64,000 nt of DNA from Rhizopus sp. PT2906 (lineage: Eukaryota; Mucoromycota; Mucoromycetes; Mucorales; Rhizopodaceae), in contig JAMYHX010000065.1 in assembly GCA_025529335.1 (NCBI GenBank), positions 61,539 through 125,538 on the forward strand, read 5' to 3'. The position numbers were made by a program, and so were the translations under genes. Below, piece by piece: positions 55,103-64,000 of the stretch. Position 1 is the first letter of the stretch. Every line of letters starts with the position of its first letter. Below the pieces are notes generated by a model. That model worked only from the letters and a program-made list of their open reading frames with translations. It made no database searches and was not told the DNA's origin.

Positions 55103-56986
55103 GGAAAAATGTGTAACTTTGTGCCTAACTACAGGTGCATGACAACTGTTTGATGATAATCAAAGAGATTTGCCTAAAAATAGCGCAGAAAAGAAGGGAA
55201 AAGGATAGAAAAAATAAACAAAGAGAAAAAACAGTGATTAAGCGTGCCTGAACAGAGGAAGTGATTGTCGTGATTGAAGAAGAAGAAGAGAAGATTGTCG
55301 CCGTTTTTGAAGAGGACAAAGAGGTAGATGTATGCATCGTTATTGAAGAGATTAATTCAAAGAATGTCACTATGAAAGCGTATGCTAATGACAACACTAA
55401 TATACATGAGGCTGGAAGCCAGATGAAATGCGTCAAGAAGAGACGAAAAGAGGATAACGAAGTTGAAGCGGAAGGTGGGTAATTAAGTTAATGTGCGGTA
55501 TGATTATCATCGATATTAATAACAATTTAATACGGCGGCTTTTTCAAGAAGCAAGCACCGATTCCCTTCGTGGACGTCTGGAGCTAGATCAATTTTAGTG
55601 TACAATCTATTCCTCAGTACACACCACTCATCGTGGCGTGCGATGCTTTAAAAAAGAAGCAAGCATCGGTATTTGCAGAATGACTACCCTTCGAGGTGGT
55701 GGATGGATTTGGTTCCCTAAATAAGTTCTCCTATTGGCTCTTGGCTCTTCTTGTCATGTATCTGATGGTATGGCTAACTTATGATCTTTGCAAGCATGAA
55801 AATGGTGAATACAATCCCATTATTGCATATCTTCCTTTGATCTGTTTATTGTATGTGCTAGCTGATTGCTTCAAGACTCAAGATTAGCTCACATTCATTT
55901 ATCGTCATTCATCACTTTCATTGATCTTTTCATTTGGACCAGCTTCTCGCACTGAACATAATATGCTCTAACGCTTGTTCTTATTTAGGCATTTACATAG
56001 ATCCCACTTCTTCTTCTTCCGCTACTTTTGTATGTCTATCTCGTATGCCATTACCACTCTTTTGTCCTTGCCCTTGGTTTGGTTTATGTCTTTGACTATA
56101 TATCGTTTCGTTTGCTTCTTCTAAGGGCTTCCTTGAGCCTGTATCAATGACTTCTCTTTATTGACATCCATTGTTGCACCCTGGTTGACTACATGCAATA
56201 GCACTTTCAAGTTTCAGTCTGTAGTTGCTCTCTCATTTTATTGTATTCAAGGCTCCTTCTGTCTATTACTCTTTTAATTTTCTGCAATATTCAAGGCTCT
56301 TTTTCATATTTGAAAAGGTAAGCAGCCTGACTGACTCATAATAGGTTGCATCATGCGTCATTGATATTCATATACACCTGGACTCATATATAACCACTTC
56401 TTGAACACTGGTGTGGCTCTATAATGTTCTAAATAAAATTTGCTATGAGCTCTATACTTCCTTTTGCCTTTTATTGAGCTCTTTCTTACTTTTACGACTA
56501 CTTTATACCCATTATTCTACTTCTTTAAAGATTCAGATGATGATCTTCATGCAAAAGACAGTTTATGAGTTTGAAGTACAACGAAGTGTACAAAGATTAG
56601 AAGTATCATTCTGCAACTTTGTTCAAAAGGTAATAGCTCGTAATCTTGTCAAAATGTGTTCACTCTTCAACATGGAATGCTTTGTTTTTATAGATCTTAC
56701 TGTCATCAGCCATCCTCCGCTCCTCTTAATTAAAATGAGCATAGTCATATGTATGTTTGATCAAAAATGTGTTTATATGAAACACAAAGACCTCTTTATC
56801 AAACTAAAGATCATCTCTACCGGGAAAAAAGAGGGTTTTACCTTACCAACCCTTCTCTCTCTCTCTTTCTTTCTTTCGTTCTAGAAACAACACTCTCAAT
56901 TTATCAAGTAAAAAGAAACAAATTCTCTTTTTGGATTGCATCTAATTTTACTTCGTATATCGAATTTACTCCTTCCTCTCCCTTTT
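55103..56986. other. Gene-poor region with unsupported frames
   Basis: Frames at 55261-55482 (acidic, Glu/Val-rich), 55696-55887 (two hydrophobic segments) and 56411-56884 have no recognisable domains or splice support. Two short direct repeats 'aagaagcaagca(c/t)cg' occur at about 55547 and 55651. The 55900-56400 stretch is pyrimidine-rich and low complexity. Confidence 0.4.
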
Positions 56987-57700
56987 TTATTGTTGAAGTT
57001 GAACTATAAAAGACCAAGTACCAGCAACAGCAGCACAGATAGCAGCGGAGATTCCAGCAGCTCTAGGACCTAGAATAGGATCAAGTCAGAGAATGACCCC
57101 CTCATATTATGTATTCATCTTACCTGCAGTTGATTTAAAGATTGCACCAGCAATTCCACCAGCTGCCACGCTATTCAATGTATCATGGGTTCCTCTGGTA
57201 TAACCAATTAAAGAGTTTGTTCCGTTATACACCATGGCAATAACACCCACAGCGTTACCAACACCAGGGCCTCTTCTAGTGATTGTATTCAATGTGGTAT
57301 TCAAACGAACTTTAAAGGCACCTGAGCTCTTTTTGAGACCTTCTGCCATACCATAAGCACCACCAAGGGTCAAACCAGCCAGATAGGTAGTACCCGTACC
57401 ATAACACAAATCGTCAGACCAGCCACGGGAAGGTGTGAAGCCAGAGGAAGAACCGACGGGTGCGCTATCTTCTATTTGCAAAAAATCGAGACCCTGGAGT
57501 GACATGGGTTGAAGACGGTTTGAATCGAGTGTGATTGAGGACATAAAGTCAGGCATCTTTTCATAGCCACTTTCTTCATGACCAAATGATTCTTCAAAAC
57601 TGGTTGATTGGCCGGTAGGTGAGTACAAGTCGTCAAGATCTTGAGTTTCCTCTGATTTGGGGGTATTGTTGCTGTTAGATCCAAAGCCGAAAATGCCCAT
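56987..57700 (-). CDS. TIM23: Mitochondrial import inner membrane translocase subunit TIM23
   Basis: Two exons, 57700-57124 and 57069-56987, give 219 aa, the usual Tim23 size. The N-terminal ~100 residues are acidic and polar, the intermembrane-space receptor part (DLDDLYSPTGQSTSFEESFG). The Tim17/22/23 domain has four helices: TTYLAGLTLGGAYGMAEGLK, RRGPGVGNAVGVIAMVYNGT, DTLNSVAAGGIAGAIFKSTAG and the last from exon 2, GPRAAGISAAICAAVAGTWS. It forms the core of the presequence translocase. Intron phase and the joined AGPRAAG motif confirm the second exon. Confidence 0.94.
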
Positions 57701-58208
57701 ATTAAAAATAATAAAAAGAACAGGAAAGTATAGCCTGGATATTATAAAAAAGCTACGCCTTAAAAAAGTGACGTTTTTTATCTTTCCGACCTGGATCTAA
57801 AAAACATCACTTTTTTATGCTTTGATGTGCAAGTGTGTGTATATGTGTGTATCTATTATAAGGACCATGGACAGATGGGTTGGTATGGCTACAAGTCAAG
57901 TGTGAAAGAAGAAGAAAGGGAGAGATCAATGGGTCATTTCAATTCATATACACATGTATGTATGTTTTTGTGTGTGTGTGTGCGCAATAACATATCATCC
58001 TGATGGTTTAACAAAGATGATAGTTTAGAGGCTGCTTGAACAAAAAAAGCTGTTCTTTCTATTATTGCTATTGCATAGTATTAAGCAAGGCTTATGTGTG
58101 TGAGAGAACAGCATATCCCCTATAACCCTTGCATACACAGTCACACCAACTTTTTTTTTCTCTTTTTCTTCTCTTACCCATTTTTACCTTAAAAGGGTAT
58201 TATTACTG
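57701..58208. promoter_or_regulatory. Divergent TIM23/SIR2 region with a 20-bp inverted repeat
   Basis: Bases 57761-57780 (taaaaaagtgacgtttttta) and 57798-57817 (taaaaaacatcactttttta) are inverted copies with one mismatch, separated by 17 bp. The TGACG core resembles a bZIP (CRE/ATF) half-site. The hairpin-like pair sits 61 bp upstream of the TIM23 start codon. GT repeats occur at about 57831-57850 and 57968-57982. Confidence 0.55.
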
Positions 58209-60151
58209 ATGGACCAAGACAATAATCAACCTATTACACCATCTGACGTATCAAGTGAATCAGCCTCTATAAACAAGAGATTGGTTTTGGAAGATGAAGT
58301 TCAGACTGAAACTCAAGATGATCGTGTCATCAAAAAGTCTAAAGTAAGCCAAGGTAACACACATAAAGTATATCTCCAAAAATAATAGTCTAAGGGTGTA
58401 CACACGTAGATGAAGAATCCAGCATGCACTTTCATGATCTTGAAGAATACAACGAAGAATCTGATCGAGATTGGGTTGAAGGACAAGAAGAAGACGAAGA
58501 AGAGAGCGATACGGACAGTATTGAAAGTCTGTTGGCTCATCCTGCACTGTTTAGAGACGATGATAGTCTGGTGGATGTAGATAATATAGAAGAAGAAGAA
58601 GTTCAGAAAGGTAAACACTTGGATGGGATTGAACTGTATTCATTAGAAATTATAATAATTTGATAAGTTGCACAAAGCTTGGACTAGTTTTACAGATGAA
58701 GAAATGGAACAGTTACGTGAAGAAGCTAGAGAAATAGGTAAAATAAAAAGATAATGTTTGATCTGATGCTTACTTCTTTTAAAAAAGGCTTGATGAAGTT
58801 TCTTGAAAAGCATGTCTTACAAGCATCCACTCCAGTGCCCAAAATGTTAGAAGTGTTTGGACTTTACATGGTAATGAATTATTAATATTATAGCATTATA
58901 TACATACTGATGATCAAGGTGGAATGTGCGAAAGTAGCATCCGAGGGCAGCTTTGTTAGCTTCAGATATTGAACTACTTCCTATATTGAAGAGTATCATT
59001 ACACGATTCCTGCGAAAGAGAAGACGATTGGACTATGTCAACGTACTCGATGACGTAGTTGACCTCTTATCCAAGGCGAACAATATCATGATCGTCACGG
59101 GTGCTGGTGTGTCTGTATCATGTGGCATACCTGATTTCAGATCTGAAACAGGCATTTACTCCCGATTACAGGAATACGAGCTTGATGATCCACAGCAAAT
59201 GTTTGACATTGAATACTTTCGTGAGACTCCAGAGATCTTTTATTCGTTTGCCAAGGAACTTTATCCTGCCAACTACGAGCCTAGTCCAAGTCACTTATTT
59301 GTCAAGCTCGTTGAGGACAAGGGCAAGTTGCTTAGAAACTATACGCAGAATATAGACACTTTGGAACACAAGGCTGATATTAAGCGCGTCGTCAATTGCC
59401 ATGGTAGTTTTGCAACTGCATCTTGTGTGACGTGTGGATATAAAGTGGATGGGAAAGAGATTGAAAGCTATATAATGGCACAACAAGTACCGCCATGCCC
59501 AAAATGTGGAGTCAAGGAAGGTACGAATGAAGAAGAAGAAAGACCAAGAGGTGTATCCATTATGAAACCAGTTATGTACCTATGAGCATTTTACAACGTA
59601 AGGACTAACACATGTGATATGTAGGATATTACATTCTTTGGAGAAAGACTGCCTTCAGAATTTGATAACTTATTAGCTCTTGATACTCAACATGTGGACT
59701 TACTGATTGTCATGGGTTCATCACTCAAAGTGTCTCCTGTATCAGAGATCATGCAGCAAATACCTCATAGTGTTCCTCAGATCCTGATTAATCGTACACC
59801 TATCACTCATATGACATTTGATATACAATTGCTTGGTGATTGTGATATCATTGTCCCTGAAATATGTCGTAGACTAAACTGGGAGCTAAAGCATCACAAG
59901 TTGCCTGGAGGAAGTGCATTAAGTGAAGAAAGCATAAAATATAGTCAAGAGAATCCATGCAAGTTTTGGAGAAATGGATTGTATACATTTCCTGGAGCTG
60001 TTGTTGATGCCAAGTTTTTAGATAGTCAAAGGTACTTGTTATTTATATTCTTATAGCTATACTGACTTTATTTCTTTCTAGTGCGTATAGTGAAAATGAA
60101 GAAGAAGAAGAAGAAGAATCTCGAAATGATGAAGAACAAAAAGAGAAATAA
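58209..60151 (+). CDS. SIR2-family NAD-dependent protein deacetylase (SIRT1/HST-like)
   Basis: Seven exons, 58209-58353, 58410-58610, 58696-58737, 58788-58870, 58938-59570, 59625-60031 and 60082-60151, give 526 aa. An acidic N-terminal region (EEDEEESDTDSIESL) precedes a helical module (GLMKFLEKHVLQAS). Sirtuin core: NAD-binding IMIVTGAGVSVSCGIPDFRS, IYSRLQEYELDDPQQMFDIE, TQNIDTLE, catalytic His in NCHGSFATASC, zinc Cys pairs CVTC and CPKC, ITFFGERLP, LIVMGSSLKVSPV and LINRTPI. GxGxSVSCGIPDFRS and the CHGSFATASC form mark class I nuclear sirtuins (Sir2/Hst1/SIRT1) that deacetylate histones. The tail is Glu-rich. Exon 3 is only 42 nt. Confidence 0.93.
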
Positions 60152-60326
60152 TAATAATAATAATAATATTAATAATAAAAAATGATGTATTATATTTGGA
60201 AACTATATCGGTGTCATAGCAAGCCTCGTGACACTTAAATTCTCTTTCCTGAAATACGTTGCATAATGGCATAACTTTGGTGCCTGTGTCCTTTTTTTTT
60301 TGTTTTTCTTTACTTTAATATTTTAT

Positions 60327-62513
60327 ATGCAATCTTACGACGATAGATTAACCTTTTTATTGCCTCGACCTACTTGGGTCAATGATATGGATGTTTCCTT
60401 TTGTTACTTATGCAACACTGCATTTGGACCTTTGCGTAGACGAGTAATGATCCTTTTTATTTTATCTGGTTATGTTTACTAATTATGTTGCATTAGCATC
60501 ACTGTCGAAACTGGTACAATTCTTTTATTCTTGTAAATCTTTGACTAATGTAATTTTTATTCAGTGGCAACATATTCTGTCAGGAGTGTTCTTCACGTAA
60601 AGTACCTTTACCACAACTAGGCTATGGAACCAAGGCAGTGAGAGTGTGTAATGGCTGCTTCGATGTAGCATATCTTGTGACTTATATCATTGATCAAGAC
60701 CATGGTGTGTCTACTCAGGTATTAGTTTATATCTATAAGAGGACAATTCAACTTATTTTTAATAGATACATGGAGTCAGAGGATTACTGGAACTTGCCGA
60801 AAAAGATAATGGTAATTAAAGAGAGTAAGAAATAGGGAGGATATTGAGTTTTTATCTAGACAAAGATTTACATAATATGGTGGCCTATGGTGGTATAGAT
60901 GCCCTAGTTTGGGTCTGTAGAACGTCCAAGAATCTGACACTACACCATCTTACGACAACTGTACTAGCAATTTTAGCAGAAAAGGGTATGCATGCATATA
61001 TAATGATACAGTTTATTCATTTTCTTGGTTAGAGTCTGTACGTCCTGCCATCATCATCAAATGGGCTTTGCCTCCACTTCTTTCATTAATTCAACTTTAT
61101 GCTTCCATCAATCACCTAAAAGAAACTTCATCTGATCACTCTAGCGCTCCTAGTATATCCAGTCTCTCTGAAGATAATGCACAAAATTTTGCTCTTGAGA
61201 TACTCATCAACTGTACACATGTACTCTATCAGCTATCCAAAGCTGGAATTCTGAGTCAAAAGGAAGTCATTGATGAAGGAGTACTAGAAAGCCTGCTTGT
61301 ATTAGCTGCATTCGATATCAGTTTACTCAAATTAGCATCATCAGGCAAACAAGATGGGCAGACGACCGATAGAATCAATATCATCCAGAGCCTTGCAGCA
61401 AAGGCCATATCAGCGATCAGTTCACAGGTATCCTTTCAAAGCAGTATTATTGAAGTAGTTCAAGCATCAGGCAGGCTTCCTTGCCTGTTACGGTCATCCA
61501 ACAATGAAGTTCGAAAGTATTTAGCGAAAGCGATTGCTTATCTCTCGTTAAGAAATGGTATATGAATTGTTATATTAGATACAATGGAAAGACTAACGCT
61601 TTTACAAGATAAATACAAATCATCTTTACTTGGTGGAGAAGGCTCTCGAGCATTGATCTCCATCATTGTTCGACTTCCTTTAGATGACCTGGATAAGAAG
61701 ACGAAATCAGAAGATCTTTTGTATTATTTGGCAACTGATACATCCGACGATGCAGATCATCCAACAGCAGAATCTTCTGTAGATGTTGCAGCTATCTCAC
61801 ATGCTTGTTGTGCACTGGTAATTATGAACTGAAACATGCTGATAAAAGACTAACATAGATCCTGTTTAGGCAAATTTTGCTACAAACAGTAATAAGATTT
61901 GCATAAACATATCCTTTAGCAGTTAACACTGATAGCTTATACATAACTTAGATGAATCTCAGCTTAATTTGATGCTACAACCACGCTTACTACGCTACAT
62001 TTGCAACGTGCCTGCTACCCTTCCTACGCATGTCGAGATTCATAAGCATGTTGCACGATGCTTAGCCAACTTGGCGCTTTACAGTAAAGTAGTATATATG
62101 ATATAAATAGTGCATTGCCTAACTTGCTTGATTGTTAATAGAGGAAAATTGTTCCATCATGCTTGGTTGTAATATATCAGAATCATCTTCATCCACACAA
62201 GCATACAACATATTACCAACATTACTTGCACTTGGACAATCGCCTCATGCAGCAGTAGATATCACTCGACATGTTGTAAGAGCTATTGACAATATATCAT
62301 CCAACGGTAAATTTTACCCTTATGTCTTGTAGTGTTGTGCTTAATACATGTATAGTACAACTCCTTAGCGATGACGAAACAGAATTGATGCGATGGAAGG
62401 GAAAATGTCAAGAGATATACCCATTTATTACCGGAATACTAAACACAAATGCTGAACAAGACAACGATACCATCAAACGAGCCAAAAGCATTATTCAAAA
62501 AAAAAATATTTGA
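60327..62513 (+). CDS. FYVE zinc-finger protein with armadillo-type repeats
   Basis: Eleven exons: 60327-60443, 60497-60513 (17 nt), 60565-60718, 60766-60811, 60860-60985, 61033-61557, 61609-61817, 61870-61888 (19 nt), 61952-62083, 62142-62306, 62356-62513; 555 aa. The FYVE domain has WVNDMDVSFCYLC, then the RRRHHCRNCG PI3P-binding box made by exons 1-3 with the 17-nt micro-exon coding HHCRN, then IFCQECSS and VRVCNGC. Most of the rest is an alpha-helical ARM-like array (ALEILINCTHVLYQLSKAGI, KYLAKAIAYLSLRN, HVARCLANLALYKENC). It should bind PI3P on endosomes. The frame ends after an A10 run; a 1-base shift would extend it by about 61 Ser/Lys-rich residues to 62694. Confidence 0.85.
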
Positions 62514-62694
62514 ACCTACCGAGAAGGCATCTATCACGAGCAGCGAACTGACAGATACTGATATTAGCGATGATAAGGAAAACAGTAGTATAAAGGTGTC
62601 TGATTGTACAACCAAGAACGAAAGACGAGATAATTCATCAGAACATAGTACGAAAAGTAGCAAGTCAAAGTCGAAATCAAAGAGAAGAAATTAA
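62497..62694 (+). other. Likely C-terminal extension of the FYVE/ARM gene in a shifted frame
   Basis: Immediately after ten A residues (62497-62506) the alternative frame reads IFEPTEKASITSSELTDTDI, then SDDKENSSIKVSD and KSSKSKSKSKRRN, with a stop at 62692-62694. It is Ser/Glu/Lys-rich and coding-like. Removing one A joins it to the preceding frame, so the annotated stop at 62511 could be an A-run sequencing error or a recent frameshift. Confidence 0.5.
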
Positions 62695-64000
62695 AATATT
62701 GTGTATGTATGTTGATAGTAGGGTTATATATATAAATAGTGGTAGGAAGAAAGAATTGCGTTGTTTATGAAAAGTAACCTACTACATGAATAAAATAAAA
62801 TACTTGCTCTGTTGATGCTTTCTATTTAGAGTCTATCTTGTATATGTTTATTTATTATTACAAACAGCATCTGTTGATATGAAGGATTATTTAGATCATG
62901 GTCGATCACAATTATGCTTGTCGTCCTATGTATTATTCGTTGATCAAAGTTAGAACGATAGAGAAATAAATCTATTGGAACCGTCTAACAGCATCTGTAC
63001 GAGAGAAGAACCAATAAAAACAACATACATTTACTGTACGAACTACAGAATAGCACTGATCTTCACCTGTTTATTGGTAGTGCCTGAGCCAGACATAACA
63101 CCGCCAAGTTCTTTAATATGAATTAATAAATTAGCAAGTGAAGCATACTCAGCTTGATCAAGAAATTTACGTTTGACGACTAGCGCATCTAGCTTTTCTA
63201 TGGTGCATGCCACCTATACTCTGTTCAAGATTTCTGAAAACCTTTAAAAGTTTATAGCTGTATCCAGAATCAATGTTCTTACAGACCAACGACAACATTT
63301 CATAGAGAGCGTGTTAATGAACAAAGCGTAGTGCTCAGTTCTTTAATAACTTTACTTTAATTTGACTTATTGTGATTTTTATTTAACAGAGCATAACTTC
63401 CATTTATATGTGATAACTCAATCTTTGTTGCTATCCAGACCATAATTACACACGCTAATCTTTTCTCTTCATTATTTCCACAAAATTAATACGATACCTC
63501 CCAAGAAAAAGGTTAGTAGAACGCGGCTGCTGAGATCTGATTTTATTAACGAATAAACAGTTGAAGCAATTTCTGAAAACTTGACAGTGACACAAACCAA
63601 GTGAAGATTTCTTCAGCAAGAAGTAAAAATAAACATCAATATACTCCCTGCTGCTCTAACTAAACATGAATAAGAAGATACTACAACAAGTACTGGAGAT
63701 GCATTGAAGCTTATGTAGAATGGTCACCGCCAAATTTCAAAATCTTACAAACCTCATGAGTGCTTATTGTCTATAAAAAGACTACTATCTGACCTTAACT
63801 TGCACCACAAGTTAAACTCTCTGTTGAGCTGTTCATTCTCAGCTGTAGACTCTCTTCCATCCTTGTCAATAAATATAAGGTTCAGCATTTAAATCAAACG
63901 TATTGATTGACGTTAAAGTAATAGCTGACAGGATAGTTTATTGCTATTTATTCACATGCTTAACTATGCAAGCCCACTATAAAGTCAACCAATGAGGAAT
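62695..64000. other. 3' terminal region without established genes
   Basis: No long frame. A minus-strand stretch at 63064-63212 after an acceptor-like tatag reads VACTIEKLDALVVKRKFLDQ, then AEYASLANLLIHIKELGGVM and SGSGTTNK, ending at a donor-like CAG|GTGAAG: a coding-like ~50-codon exon with no partners seen, possibly an isolated gene fragment. The remainder is AT-rich spacer. Confidence 0.35.

Noticed and set aside
55261..55482. Glu/Val-rich frame, possible acidic protein
   Set aside because: Low complexity and opposite strand to a transposase relic; no start context or partner exon.
56411..56884. 157-aa plus-strand frame, Cys/Leu/Ile-rich
   Set aside because: Runs into a pyrimidine tract (SLSFFLSF end) and has no domain or splice support; kept only as a note in the spacer entry.
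1..64000. A CRISPR array, secondary-metabolite cluster or integrated virus
   Set aside because: No regularly spaced repeats, no synthase-scale genes and no viral replication or structural genes were seen; the gene content is ordinary fungal with transposon relics.

Overview
The window reads as nuclear DNA of a filamentous fungus, most likely Mucorales (Mucoromycota). Reasons: compact intron-rich genes with 40-70 nt GT..AG introns, AT-rich spacers, a five-domain fasciclin protein, a Cdc10-type septin, and several broken gene families that I associate with Mucorales repeats. No ribosomal RNA, tRNA, CRISPR or organelle signal was seen. Gene models were spliced by eye from the frames and splice sites; every multi-exon model given exact exons sums to a multiple of three.

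Layout. 1-4.4 kb: a left-truncated sorbosone-dehydrogenase-like beta-propeller protein facing a FAS1 adhesin. 4.4-7.1 kb: gene-poor spacer with one copy of a dispersed repeat. 7.1-15.1 kb: dense genes (ARMT1-like phosphatase, PSMD5-like proteasome chaperone, SAT4/HAL4-like kinase, kynurenine aminotransferase, a small membrane protein, a small secreted protein). 15.2-20.3 kb: an unstable zone with an inverted fragment of a GH8 gene, a mariner relic, a Mucorales-type EIDV gene and a broken F-box gene. 21.1-27.6 kb: a CUE-domain protein, mitochondrial hydroxyacyl-CoA dehydrogenase, a peroxisomal (C-terminal SKL) enoyl-CoA hydratase, ribosomal protein eL29 and the intact GH8 gene. 29.7-41.4 kb: NOP9, NAA38, septin Cdc10, a tail-anchored AHA1, a GSKIP-like protein, an AVT1-like transporter, PP1 and NDUFV2. 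41.7-45.1 kb: transposon graveyard (MULE/SWIM relic, a 100-bp TA-flanked MITE, a broken 'GYVRKS' family gene). 46.0-52.9 kb: DinB-like protein, glucosidase II alpha, LYRM2, MIC60. 53.2-56.9 kb: second repeat copy, a broken zinc-finger gene, a Tc1-type DDE relic. 57-62.7 kb: TIM23, a SIR2 deacetylase and a FYVE-plus-armadillo protein. The last 1.3 kb holds no gene that I can establish.

The intact genes are mostly housekeeping: mitochondria (NDUFV2, MIC60, TIM23, LYRM2, HADH), ER glycoprotein folding, proteasome and ribosome biogenesis. They form no pathway cluster, except that two fatty-acid beta-oxidation-type enzymes are adjacent. The most unusual items are the GH8 hydrolase with its nearly identical inverted fragment 11.6 kb away, the AHA1 homologue with a C-terminal membrane anchor, the micro-exons and A10 frameshift in the FYVE/armadillo gene, and the MITE and dispersed repeat. 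I found no clearly new multi-gene system.
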